DNA from: Brevundimonas vancanneytii
Lineage (GTDB): Bacteria; Pseudomonadota; Alphaproteobacteria; Caulobacterales; Caulobacteraceae
Reading direction: 5' to 3'
NCBI GenBank assembly: GCA_945874855.1
Contig: CAMCIP010000006.1
Location: 1 to 21,518, forward strand
DNA length: 21,518 bases
Positions 1-9,117 of this stretch are shown one piece after another (position 1 is the stretch's first letter; every line of letters starts with the position of its first letter). The translations under genes were made by a program, and so were the position numbers. The notes under the pieces are model-generated. The model was not told the DNA's origin, ran no database searches, and worked only from the letters and a program-made list of their open reading frames with translations.

Positions 1-216
1 GCCCCCGGCGCCGAGGCCGCGCCCGCGCCGACCGAGCCCGTCTCTCCCTCTGCGCCGCCCGCGTTCGACGAGGCGCCGACCGCCCTGCCGGGCTTCCTGA
101 CCCGCGCGGCCCCCACACCGGCGCCCGCTGCCGCCGCCGAGGGTGAAGGCGACGCCGAAAAGCCCGCCCCCCGCAAACGCGCCCCGCGCCGCAAGGCCGA
201 ACCCGTCCCGGAGTGA
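1..216 (+). CDS. C-terminal end of an Ala/Pro-rich basic-tailed protein (probably DUF4167 family), partial
   Basis: The first reading frame is open from the window edge to a TGA at 214-216 and gives the last 71 residues of a protein. The composition is low complexity, almost all Ala, Pro, Glu and Arg. A single hydrophobic stretch, LPGFLTR, is followed by an acidic run and a strongly basic tail (PAPRKRAPRRKAEPVPE). I recall this pattern from the C-termini of alphaproteobacterial DUF4167 proteins, which often lie just upstream of clpB, as here with a few genes between. DUF4167 proteins are thought to be RNA/ribosome-associated, but their function is poorly defined. The N-terminal conserved domain lies outside the window, so the family call rests only on tail similarity and neighbourhood. 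Confidence 0.5.
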   Translation, partial: APGAEAAPAPTEPVSPSAPPAFDEAPTALPGFLTRAAPTPAPAAAAEGEGDAEKPAPRKRAPRRKAEPVPE

Positions 217-228
217 TCCGTCGGACGG

Positions 229-248
229 GCGGGGCAAACCGGCCCCGC
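229..248 (+). terminator. GC-rich hairpin after the DUF4167-like gene
   Basis: GCGGGGC at 229-235 pairs perfectly with GCCCCGC at 242-248 across a 6-nt loop, 13 nt downstream of the stop codon. No T-run follows, so this is a possible 3' end structure rather than a classical intrinsic terminator. Confidence 0.3.
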
Positions 249-330
249 ACCTCTTGACGCGACCGCCGCGGACGGGCCCTTCTGACCCAGGGTCCGGCGT
301 TCAATGCCGCCGACATCGGGGTTCGTCCGC

Positions 331-999
331 ATGCGCATCACCGCTCTCTCCCTCGCCGCCGGCCTGCTGCTGACCGCCTGCGCCACCCCGCCGGGCGGCG
401 ACTACGGCGGCGTGACGCCCCCTCCCCCGCCGCCCCCTCCCCCCGGCCCGGGGCAAGGTCCCGTGCTCGCCGACTGGCGGGGCCCGATCACCGCCTTCGA
501 CCGGGACCGGCTGAACCGGCTCGACCGCGCCTGGGCCCAGGCCCTGTCCGAGGCCCGCCGCTTCGAGGGCTCCGGCGATCTCGCCTCCCTCGGCGCCCTG
601 GTCGATCCGCGCGCCGCCGTGTCCGGCGCCGAACCGCCTCCCGGCGACTATCGCTGCCGCACCGTCAAGCTCGGCAACCAGAACACCCAGGGCCTCGGCT
701 ATGTCGTGTACGGATGGTTCGACTGCCGCATCGAGCAGACCGGCCGGGGCCTCAAACTGTCCAAGCTGACGGGCTCCCAGCGCCAGACCGGCCTGCTGTT
801 CCCCGAAACGCCCCGGCGCCTGATCTTCCTCGGCGGCCTGTCGGTGGCCGATGAGCCGCCGGCCAGTTCCTACGGCCAGAACCCGGAGCGCGACCTGGTC
901 GGCGTGTTCGAGCGAATCGGCTCGCGCCGCTGGCGGCTGGTCCTGCCCTATCCGCAGCTGGAATCGACCCTTGACGTGATCGAACTGGTGGCGAACTAG
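331..999 (+). CDS. DUF4893-family lipoprotein
   Basis: This encodes a 222-residue predicted lipoprotein. From the ATG at 331 it begins MRITALSLAAGLLLTAC, a short charged N-region, a hydrophobic core and a lipobox (LTAC) with the lipidated Cys at residue 17. A proline-rich linker follows (about residues 29-42, including an eight-Pro run). The body shows the hallmarks I associate with DUF4893: DWRGPITAFDRDRLNRLDRAWAQA, GDYRCRTVKLG, a Cys-containing FDCRI strand, KLTGSQRQTGLLFPE, and the terminal RRWRLVLPYPQLESTLDVIELV. No catalytic residues are known for this family and its role is unknown. A start at ATG 304 would lengthen the N-region by nine residues. Neither start has a clear ribosome-binding site; I prefer 331 for its canonical lipoprotein signal. 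Confidence 0.82.
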   Translation: MRITALSLAAGLLLTACATPPGGDYGGVTPPPPPPPPPGPGQGPVLADWRGPITAFDRDRLNRLDRAWAQALSEARRFEGSGDLASLGALVDPRAAVSGAEPPPGDYRCRTVKLGNQNTQGLGYVVYGWFDCRIEQTGRGLKLSKLTGSQRQTGLLFPETPRRLIFLGGLSVADEPPASSYGQNPERDLVGVFERIGSRRWRLVLPYPQLESTLDVIELVAN

Positions 1000-1061
1000 G
1001 CCGCAGTTGACGTCGGCGGCCGCGCCTGCTGGCATCGGCCGACCCTATCAGGAGAACGGGA

Positions 1062-1475
1062 ATGCGGGGATTTGGATCGACCCTGGCGCTGATCATCGGC
1101 GTCGTGATCATCGGCGTGGCCGTGCTGCTCGGCCTGCCGACCTACAACGTCTATCAGAAGCAGATGGCCGGCAAGGCGGCCTATGAGCAGGCCGTGCAGG
1201 ACCGCCGCATCCGCGTGCTGGAGGCCCAGGCCGCGCTGGATTCGGCCGAGCTGACCGCCCGCGCCGAGATCGCCCGCGCGCGCGGCACCAATGAGGCCAA
1301 TCGCATCATGGCCGAGAGCCTCGGCGGCCCCGACAACTATCTGCGCTGGGCCTATATCGACATGCTCAAGGAGACGGCAGACCGCCAGGACCGCCAGATC
1401 ATCTACATCCCCACCGAGGCGGGCATGCCGATCCTCGAGGCCGGCAAGCGGCCGGGCGGGCGCGCCGCGGACTGA
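1062..1475 (+). CDS. Small membrane protein resembling the C-terminal part of SPFH/prohibitin-type proteins
   Basis: This is a 137-residue protein with a good ribosome-binding site (AGGAGAA, about 7 nt before the ATG). Residues 7-28 form one transmembrane helix (TLALIIGVVIIGVAVLLGL). A charged alpha-helical stretch rich in Ala, Glu and Arg (about 35-85) probably forms a coiled coil. The C-terminus reads NYLRWAYIDMLKE and then QIIYIPTEAGMPILEAG, which resembles the end of HflK/HflC, prohibitin and other SPFH proteins, where similar Y/WxP-T-E...MPIL tails occur. The SPFH (Band 7) domain that normally sits between the helix and the coiled coil is absent. The protein may therefore be a reduced SPFH relative or an adaptor that assembles with a full-length SPFH protein. 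The function is inferred only. Confidence 0.72.
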   Translation: MRGFGSTLALIIGVVIIGVAVLLGLPTYNVYQKQMAGKAAYEQAVQDRRIRVLEAQAALDSAELTARAEIARARGTNEANRIMAESLGGPDNYLRWAYIDMLKETADRQDRQIIYIPTEAGMPILEAGKRPGGRAAD

Positions 1476-1484
1476 CCGTCCGGC

Positions 1485-3125
1485 TCAAACCTTCGTCAGC
1501 CGCAGATTGTGATAGTCGTAGCTGAAGTCGGCGTCCGGGCTGACGGCCTTCATCGTCGCCCGGACGGGACGGCCGCCCTCCAGCGCGAAGGTGACGAACA
1601 CATCCTCCTCGCGCGTGTCGGGGAAGCGGGTGCGGAAGGTCTCACCGTCATACGGCACCAGCGGACCGTTCAGCGCCGGGCTGCGGGAGAACTCCAGCCA
1701 CAGCTGCACGTCGCGTTTCGTGATCCGCACGTCGCCGTACCAGGGGTCGCGCCAGGTCCCGGCATAGGCGGATTGCGGCAGGGCCGGCGGGGCGCCCGCC
1801 GCCTGTTTGGCGTCGATCTCGGCGGCGGCCTGAAGAGACCGGGCCGTGCCCTCGGCCTCCAGCCGCTTCGAATCGGCGATCCAGTCGAAGGCCGGACCGT
1901 TGCGCGTGGGTCCCATCACCACATCGGCGATGCCGGACCGCAGGCTGCGCAGCAGCAGGCTCTCCTCGGCATTGGAGAAATAGCTGAAGCCGACCCCGCG
2001 TCCGGGCAGCAGCACCGTGCCCGAAATGCCGCCGGGCGAGCCGCCGCCATGGGTGATCAGCCGCTCGCCGCGATAGTCCATGACCTGCCAGCCCATGGCA
2101 TAGGTGCTCGCGATCGCCCGTCCGGGCAGGTCCGGCGTCGGCCCCGCCGACGACCCGACGATGATGTTCGGCCGCCACATCTCGCGTCCCTGGGCCTCGC
2201 TGAACAGGCGCGAGCCGTCGGGCAGCAGCCCGCCTGACAGCTGCACCGCCATCCATTTCGACCAGTCGACGGCATGGGTCATGAAACCGCCCGCCGCCCC
2301 GGCCGAGGTCCAGTTCCACACCTCCTGCACCGAGGCGCCGATCCGCGTCATCGGCCCCTGATAGCGCAGCGGCGGCCCGACCCGGCCGTGCGGCAGGGCG
2401 CATCTGGCCGGATCGGCGTTGACCATCACCGGCAGGGTGTCGGCCATGCCCAGCCGGTCCAGGATGCGGGTCTGGACGAAGGCCTCCCACGACATCCCCG
2501 ACGCCGCGGCCACCACCTCGCCGGCCACCACGAACATCAGGTTGCAGTAGTGATAGCGGGCCCGGAACTGGTCCTCGATCGGCACATGCGGCACGGCCGC
2601 CATGATCTCCGCCCGCGTCCGGTCGCTGTTGGGCCAGAACAGCAGGTCACCGGCTCCCAGGCCGAAGCCGATCCGGTGGCTGACCAGGTCCCGCACCGTG
2701 ACCAGATCGTTCAGCTCGGGCTTCGACAGCGAAAACCCGGGCAGATAGTCGCGCACGGGCGCGTCCCACTTCACCTTGCCCTCATCCACCAGAATGGCCA
2801 GGGCGGCGCAGGTCACCGCCTTGGTGTTGGACGCCACGGCGAACAGGGTCCGTTCGTCGGCCCGCTCCGGCCGGTCCATGGCCTTGAAGCCATAGCCGCG
2901 CGTCAGGATCGCCCGGCCGTCCTTGACCACCGCCACCGACAGGGCCGGATTGTCCGGCCAGGCCTCGAGGCAGCGCCGCACATAGGCGTCCACCGCCTCG
3001 GCCAGTCCCGCGTCGTCATTGGCGGCCGCCTGCCCCCCGGTCCCCCGGGCCCAGGCGACCTGCGGCAGGGCGGCGACCCCGGCTCCGGCGAACAGGGCCG
3101 ACCGGCGGCTGAGACGAACGGACAT
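1485..3125 (-). CDS. Tat-exported serine hydrolase, class C beta-lactamase / EstB-like fold
   Basis: This is a 546-residue serine hydrolase of the beta-lactamase-related superfamily (penicillin-binding-protein fold). The N-terminus MSVRLSRRSALFAGAGVAALPQVAWA is a twin-arginine signal, with R7-R8, a hydrophobic core and likely cleavage after AWA26. The three active-site motifs are visible: S99-N-T-K102 (SxxK nucleophile and base), Y193-C-N195 (YxN) and H359-GGG (in place of KTG). The C-terminal part, after about residue 440, is the beta-rich accessory region seen in DUF3471-type members. The HGG box, unlike KTG, favours esterase, D-aminopeptidase or peptidoglycan-peptide hydrolysis over true beta-lactamase activity. 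It ends tail to tail with the upstream (+) gene, 9 nt apart. LysE lies 66 nt upstream on the same strand, so co-transcription is possible. Confidence 0.88.
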   Translation of the reverse strand: MSVRLSRRSALFAGAGVAALPQVAWARGTGGQAAANDDAGLAEAVDAYVRRCLEAWPDNPALSVAVVKDGRAILTRGYGFKAMDRPERADERTLFAVASNTKAVTCAALAILVDEGKVKWDAPVRDYLPGFSLSKPELNDLVTVRDLVSHRIGFGLGAGDLLFWPNSDRTRAEIMAAVPHVPIEDQFRARYHYCNLMFVVAGEVVAAASGMSWEAFVQTRILDRLGMADTLPVMVNADPARCALPHGRVGPPLRYQGPMTRIGASVQEVWNWTSAGAAGGFMTHAVDWSKWMAVQLSGGLLPDGSRLFSEAQGREMWRPNIIVGSSAGPTPDLPGRAIASTYAMGWQVMDYRGERLITHGGGSPGGISGTVLLPGRGVGFSYFSNAEESLLLRSLRSGIADVVMGPTRNGPAFDWIADSKRLEAEGTARSLQAAAEIDAKQAAGAPPALPQSAYAGTWRDPWYGDVRITKRDVQLWLEFSRSPALNGPLVPYDGETFRTRFPDTREEDVFVTFALEGGRPVRATMKAVSPDADFSYDYHNLRLTKV

Positions 3126-3191
3126 GGGCGACGCTCCGAGGAAACCGAGGCGTGGACGCTAGCGCGGGCCCGCCGGCCCGTCCACGTCACC

Positions 3192-3830
3192 TCACCGCGT
3201 CTGCCAGGCGGTCCAGAGGGCGACGACGGCGATCCCGCCCGCCATCAGCCCGCGCACCCAGGGCCCCTGGGCCCGCGCCAGCGTCGCCTGCCCGGCCTTG
3301 TCGGCGCCCAGCACGACGGCGACGTGCACGGCGATGGCGATGGCGACATGCATCCCGCCCAGCCACAGCGCCTGGACCCAGGCCGCCCCGTGGTCCGGCC
3401 GGATGAAGCCGGGCAGCAGGGCCACGTAGAAGACCGCCGCCTTGGGGTTCAGCAGATTGCCCATCAGCCCGCGCAGGAACAGGCCGCGCTTCGTGCCCTC
3501 GTCCACCGGCGCCGTCCGGTCGGGCGGCACCCGCCACGCCTCCCAGGCCAGCCACAGCAGGAAGGCCACCCCCGCCCAGCGGAGGCCTTGGTACAGGGTC
3601 GGGGCCCGCAGGAGGATCTGGGTCAGGCCCGCCACCGCGCCCAGCATCCAGGCCGTCAGCCCCAGGGTCACCCCCGCCACTGCCGCCAGTCCGGCCGCCC
3701 GTCCCCGCCCCGCCGCCACCAGCGCCAGCCACCCCATATTGGGCCCCGGCGTCAGCTCGATCAGAAGCACGGCCAGCAGGAAGGGCAGGATCACGCCGGG
3801 GTCGACCGGCCAGACGGAGTGGGGAATCAC
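3192..3830 (-). CDS. LysE/RhtB-family amino-acid exporter
   Basis: This is a 212-residue integral membrane protein with about six hydrophobic helices, as usual for LysE/RhtB transporters. The signature E25-L-T-P-G-P-N31 in the first helix, followed by a Gly-rich segment (AGRGRAAGLAAVAGVTLG), is diagnostic. A second familiar piece is KRGLFLRGLMGNLLNPKAAVFYVALLPGF in the middle. The family exports amino acids such as lysine, threonine or homoserine by proton exchange, but the substrate cannot be told from sequence. Translation starts at GTG 3830-3828, preceded on the reverse strand by a strong GGAGGAGG site about 5 nt away. The gene diverges from clpB across a 155-nt shared upstream region. Confidence 0.9.
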   Translation of the reverse strand: MIPHSVWPVDPGVILPFLLAVLLIELTPGPNMGWLALVAAGRGRAAGLAAVAGVTLGLTAWMLGAVAGLTQILLRAPTLYQGLRWAGVAFLLWLAWEAWRVPPDRTAPVDEGTKRGLFLRGLMGNLLNPKAAVFYVALLPGFIRPDHGAAWVQALWLGGMHVAIAIAVHVAVVLGADKAGQATLARAQGPWVRGLMAGGIAVVALWTAWQTR

Positions 3831-3881
3831 GGGCGCCTCCTCCCGCCGACCCTAGGCCCGGCCGCCCACCGCCGCCACGCC

Positions 3882-3912
3882 CCCTTGTGTGATGCATCGG
3901 CCACACCCACCT
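3882..3912 (+). promoter_or_regulatory. Possible sigma-32 (heat-shock) promoter for clpB
   Basis: CCCCCTTGTG at 3880-3889 resembles the sigma-32 -35 box (CNCCCTTGAA). After 15 nt it is followed by ACCCACCT at 3905-3912, a partial match to CCCCAT-T. The site lies about 75 nt before the clpB start, and clpB is a classic RpoH target. The match is imperfect and judged by eye. Confidence 0.3.
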
Positions 3913-3985
3913 CAGACGCACCGACGGCGCGTCGCTTGCTTCAGAGGGCGCGCGGTCCGCATTCCGCCTCACGAGGGGACACGCC

Positions 3986-6574
<2,589 letters not shown>

Positions 6575-6582
6575 CTCCCTCT

Positions 6583-6763
6583 TCTATCGTCATTCCGGGC
6601 GGACCCCGGCGAATGCCGGGGGGAGACCCGGAACAGGGCGGCGCCGAAGCGCAGCGAAGGCGAAATGCGTCCGCGAGCGGTTTGCGCGACAGGTTCGCGC
6701 TCCCGCGCGCCGCCCTGTTCCGGGTCTGCGAGGCTTCGCCTCTCGGCCCGGAATGACGATAGA
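6583..6763. repeat. Nested-palindrome intergenic repeat A
   Basis: This 181-bp element consists of two concentric inverted repeats. Outer arms 6583-6600 and 6746-6763 are perfectly complementary over 18 bp (TCTATCGTCATTCCGGGC). Inner arms 6624-6644 and 6707-6727 are perfectly complementary over 21 bp (starting AGACCCGGAACAGG). The centre (about 6645-6706) is GC-rich. The whole could fold into one long cruciform or RNA hairpin. Part of it, 6685-6712, recurs inverted at 7217-7244 in repeat B. It sits directly between clpB and the GIY-YIG gene. Ends of the GTCATTCCGGG type are common in intergenic palindromes of alphaproteobacteria. Confidence 0.9.
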
Positions 6764-6811
6764 GGTATGGAACATATTGCGAACATCGTTCGCCCATGCC
6801 ACCGTTCCGGC

Positions 6812-7153
6812 ATGGGGACGCACCGGACCTTCATCGCCACCTACATCATGGCCAGCGGGCGGAACGGGGCGACCTATCTCGGCATGACCGCAAACCTCTA
6901 CGCGCGCGTCTGGCAGCACAGGACGGGCGTCTTCGAAGGCCATTCGAAGCGAAAGGGCTGCACCCGCCTGGTCTGGTTCGAGCGGCACCAGTGGGTGGTC
7001 GAGGCCATCGCCCGCGAGAAGCGGCTCAAGAAATGGCAGCGCGACTGGAAGCTGAAGCTGATCGAGGACACCAACCCCGCCTGGCTCGACCTCGCCGCCG
7101 ACTGGTATCCCGTCGACGATCCGGACTGGACCCCGCCGGCGGAGAGCGATTGA
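6812..7153 (+). CDS. Small GIY-YIG domain endonuclease-like protein
   Basis: This is a 113-residue single-domain GIY-YIG protein, close to the stand-alone UPF0213/YhbQ-like group. The two family strands appear as TYI (10-12) and YLG (22-24) in TYIMASGRNGATYLGMT. They are followed by the catalytic-type Arg32 and His36 (LYARVWQH), and then by the helix VEAIAREKRLKKWQRDWKLKLIE, which carries Glu64 and Glu69, one of which should be the metal-binding acid. The C-terminus NPAWLDLAADWY is also typical. Related domains cut or nick DNA, but the role of the stand-alone proteins is unclear. The start at ATG 6812 fits the family length but lacks a clear ribosome-binding site; ATG 6767 in the same frame is an alternative and would start inside the repeat margin. 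The gene is flanked on both sides by related palindromic repeats. Confidence 0.87.
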   Translation: MGTHRTFIATYIMASGRNGATYLGMTANLYARVWQHRTGVFEGHSKRKGCTRLVWFERHQWVVEAIAREKRLKKWQRDWKLKLIEDTNPAWLDLAADWYPVDDPDWTPPAESD

Positions 7154-7170
7154 GCTTCCTTCTCCTTCCT

Positions 7171-7333
7171 TTCGTCATCCTCCGGGCCGCGCGAAGCGCG
7201 GAACCGGGGGACCCAGCGGCGCGCGGGAGCGCGAACCTGTCGCGGATTCCATCGTCAAACGCCCTGCCTGAATAGGTCGCCTTCGATGCCGCTGGGTCAC
7301 CCGGTCTCGCCGTGCTCGCCGGAGGATGACGAA
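7171..7333. repeat. Nested-palindrome intergenic repeat B
   Basis: This 163-bp element has the same plan as repeat A. Outer arms 7171-7185 and 7319-7333 are perfect complements over 15 bp (TTCGTCATCCTCCGG). Inner arms 7204-7220 and 7288-7304 match at 16 of 17 bp (CCGGGGGACCCAGCGGC against its complement). Its left interior, 7217-7244, is the exact reverse complement of 6685-6712 in repeat A. It fills nearly all the space between the GIY-YIG gene and the next coding sequence. The unpaired centre (about 7245-7280) has no counterpart in A. Confidence 0.9.
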
Positions 7334-7371
7334 TGGGAAAGGGGGCGCTAACCTTTCGGGGGAGAGCGACA

Positions 7372-7785
7372 ATGACGATCCGCAACCTGCTCATCGCCCT
7401 CGGTATCGGCTGGATCCTCGCCGCGGCTGGCATGGTCTGGATGGCGGGCCTTGCGGGCATACGACCCCGCCATCTGCCCTACCTGCTGACTGACATGGAC
7501 ATCGTGATGAAGGTGTTCGTGGCTCTGTCCGTGGTCTCGGCGGCGATGGGCGTCGTCCGCGCCCGCACCCACGCCGGGGTCGGCGCCGGCTGGGCGCTCG
7601 GCTGGGGGGTGCTCGGGGCCCTCTTCGGCGCGGCGACCGCGCGGATGATGCTGATCAATATGAACCCGCCGATCCCCTTTTACGTCTACGCCCCCAACTA
7701 CGCCACGGCCTTGCTCGTCCTGCTGATCGGCCTGACCGGCGCCATTCTGTGCGTCGGCCTGATCACGGTTCGGCGTCCCGGCTAG
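7372..7785 (+). CDS. Small four-helix inner-membrane protein of unknown function
   Basis: This is a 137-residue protein I do not recognise. It has four predicted membrane helices, at about residues 4-26, 44-62, 66-90 and 106-131, separated by short loops (RARTHAG between helices 2 and 3; NMNPPIPFYVYAPNYA between 3 and 4). The start at ATG 7372 is chosen over ATG 7333 because a purine-rich GGGGGAGAG site lies at the right distance (about 6 nt) and because 7333 lies in the end of repeat B. Its 3' end overlaps the convergent GrpB-like gene by 23 nt, so the two stop regions are antisense to each other. Confidence 0.72.
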   Translation: MTIRNLLIALGIGWILAAAGMVWMAGLAGIRPRHLPYLLTDMDIVMKVFVALSVVSAAMGVVRARTHAGVGAGWALGWGVLGALFGAATARMMLINMNPPIPFYVYAPNYATALLVLLIGLTGAILCVGLITVRRPG

Positions 7786-8299
7786 CTCTGGCCACCGCCT
7801 CCCCCGCCACCCGATCCGTCCACGCCTTCTTGCACGCCGCATAGGCCCCGCTGTCCCCCGGATGCCGCGCCGCGCACCGCGCCTTCTCCCGCCCATAGGC
7901 CGCCGCCGTCGCCGGCTCGGCCCTCAACCGGTCGCGGAAGGCCAGCCGCCAGGGGATCATGGGGTGGCCCGTCGCATGGGCGTGCAGGTGGGCGAGGCGG
8001 GCGCCGGTGTCCGGATCATCCAGGGTGAAATAGCGCCGCCCGGCCTCGCCGTTCTCGCCGCGCGCGCGCCAGCCCGGCCCTGCCAGCGCCGGCCCCGCGG
8101 CGTCGATCGCGACCAGATCAGCGGCCTCGCCCAGCAGGTCGATCACCGGCTTGGCGATCAGGCCGGGCACGGCGGTCGAGCCGACGTGATGCAGGGCGAG
8201 GAAGACGCCGGGCGCGGCCGCCGCGATCTCCGCCATCAGGGCCTCGGCCCGCCCGCCCCAGTCCGGGCTCCAGGGCGAAAGGGTCACGGGCCGGGGCAT
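7763..8299 (-). CDS. GrpB/UPF0157 family protein (nucleotidyltransferase-like fold)
   Basis: This 178-residue protein carries the GrpB-family signature. It starts VTLSPWSPDWGGRAEALMAEI and continues with the highly conserved HHVGSTAVPGLIAKPVIDLLG, containing G40-S41-T42, K50-P51 and D54. A later histidine-rich stretch, RLAHLHAHATGHP, and the helical end YGREKARCAARHPGDSGAYAACKKAW are also typical. The fold belongs to the nucleotidyltransferase superfamily. Some members are fused to dephospho-CoA kinase, but the reaction of the stand-alone protein is not established. The length matches the family. It overlaps the convergent membrane-protein gene by 23 nt at the 3' end. Confidence 0.88.
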   Translation of the reverse strand: MPRPVTLSPWSPDWGGRAEALMAEIAAAAPGVFLALHHVGSTAVPGLIAKPVIDLLGEAADLVAIDAAGPALAGPGWRARGENGEAGRRYFTLDDPDTGARLAHLHAHATGHPMIPWRLAFRDRLRAEPATAAAYGREKARCAARHPGDSGAYAACKKAWTDRVAGEAVARASRDAEP

Positions 8300-8397
8300 G
8301 GCCCATGATCCGGAGCGGCGCGGCCGGGGTCAAGGCGGGGGGCCTGATCGCTTCCCTCTTCCTTGCGGGAGGCGGCAGGACTCATCCTCACCGCCCA

Positions 8398-8559
8398 CCC
8401 TCTCCCGGCGGGAGAGGGCTTGAGGCTCGCAGAGCGCAGCGATGCGCCAAGCCGAAAGGGAGAGGGGCTCAGGTTCGACGCTTACCCCTCTCCCTTTCGC
8501 GCAAGGCCGCTCGCCCTTTGGGCTCTCGGGCGCTCAAGCCCTCTCCCGCCGGGAGAGGG
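8398..8559. repeat. Nested-palindrome intergenic repeat C (CCCTCTCCC family)
   Basis: Left arm 8398-8424 and right arm 8533-8559 are complementary over 27 nt with one mismatch at the centre of the arm. Each arm is itself a palindrome (CCCTCTCCC-GSC-GGGAGAGGG). A second pair lies inside: GAAAGGGAGAGGGG at 8454-8467 and its exact complement at 8485-8498. The sequence is unlike repeats A and B. It could fold into a branched structure. No coding potential or transposase accompanies it. Confidence 0.88.
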
Positions 8560-9058
8560 AGGCGCCAACCTGACCCCGCCGGCTCGGGGAACCCGCGCCC
8601 ATTTCCCCAACCCGATCAACGGCCGCCACCATTCCGACCGCATTCAGCCCTCCCCACCCCAAACCTCCCCCACACTCTCCCGGTCCCGTTGCATCGGAGG
8701 GCCGCCTGGCCTGCGACCCTGGCGCGCGGCGGGAGCGGTTGGAGCGGGGCGGGCGGCGCAAGCTGCCCGGCCGAGGGGGGATCACCACGAGATGATCCCC
8801 GGCAAGGGTCGGGGGGGATACCCGGACCGGTCCAGGAGCCTTCGCAGGAAGGCCCTGCCCGCCGGAGGCGACTGCGGTAAGGCCCGACAACGGCCACCCG
8901 GCGCAGGCTTCCGTCCAAACCATCCGTGCGGAGCGTCGGTCTTCGTCGAAACGGTTATCTCATCTGCTTCCGGGCGAAGGCCCGGCGCTCCGCCCGCCCT
9001 CCGACCCCCGCCGCACCCCGGACGGGGCGATTGACCCTGCGCGTCAGGCGTCGTCCGC
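8560..9058. other. Non-coding stretch of about 500 bp with no supported gene
   Basis: Open frames exist on both strands but look like GC-driven noise: Pro/Arg/Gly-rich, no family resemblance, no consistent start signal. One notable local feature is the hairpin at 8777-8800. I also looked for tRNA, RNase P RNA, SRP RNA, tmRNA and common riboswitch signatures and found none. Confidence 0.5.
8777..8800. other. Perfect 8-bp hairpin in the non-coding stretch
   Basis: GGGGATCA at 8777-8784 pairs with TGATCCCC at 8793-8800 around an 8-nt loop (CCACGAGA). No T-run follows on either strand. It could be part of a small RNA, a protein-binding site or a remnant of a repeat. Confidence 0.35.
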
Positions 9059-9088
9059 TTGACGCCCGCGCGGGGCCCCGGCCTAACT
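9059..9088 (+). promoter_or_regulatory. Possible housekeeping promoter for the exported gene at 9118
   Basis: TTGACG at 9059-9064 and CTAACT at 9083-9088 are 18 nt apart, a reasonable vegetative promoter for a Caulobacter-type sigma factor, ending 29 nt before the start codon. Judged by eye only. Confidence 0.38.
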
Positions 9089-9117
9089 GCGGCGAAGCGA
9101 GAGGGAACCCCGGCAAG

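Noticed and set aside
1485..3125. True class C beta-lactamase conferring resistance
   Set aside because: The third box is HGG rather than KTG and the protein is about 150 residues longer than AmpC enzymes. An esterase or peptidase role is more likely.
6583..7333. Insertion sequence with terminal inverted repeats
   Set aside because: No DDE, HUH or serine/tyrosine recombinase is encoded and no target-site duplication is evident. Kept as a repeat-flanked nuclease gene instead.
8300..9117. Possible structural RNA (RNase P RNA, SRP RNA, tmRNA or cobalamin riboswitch)
   Set aside because: None of the conserved core sequences I know for these RNAs could be found on either strand.
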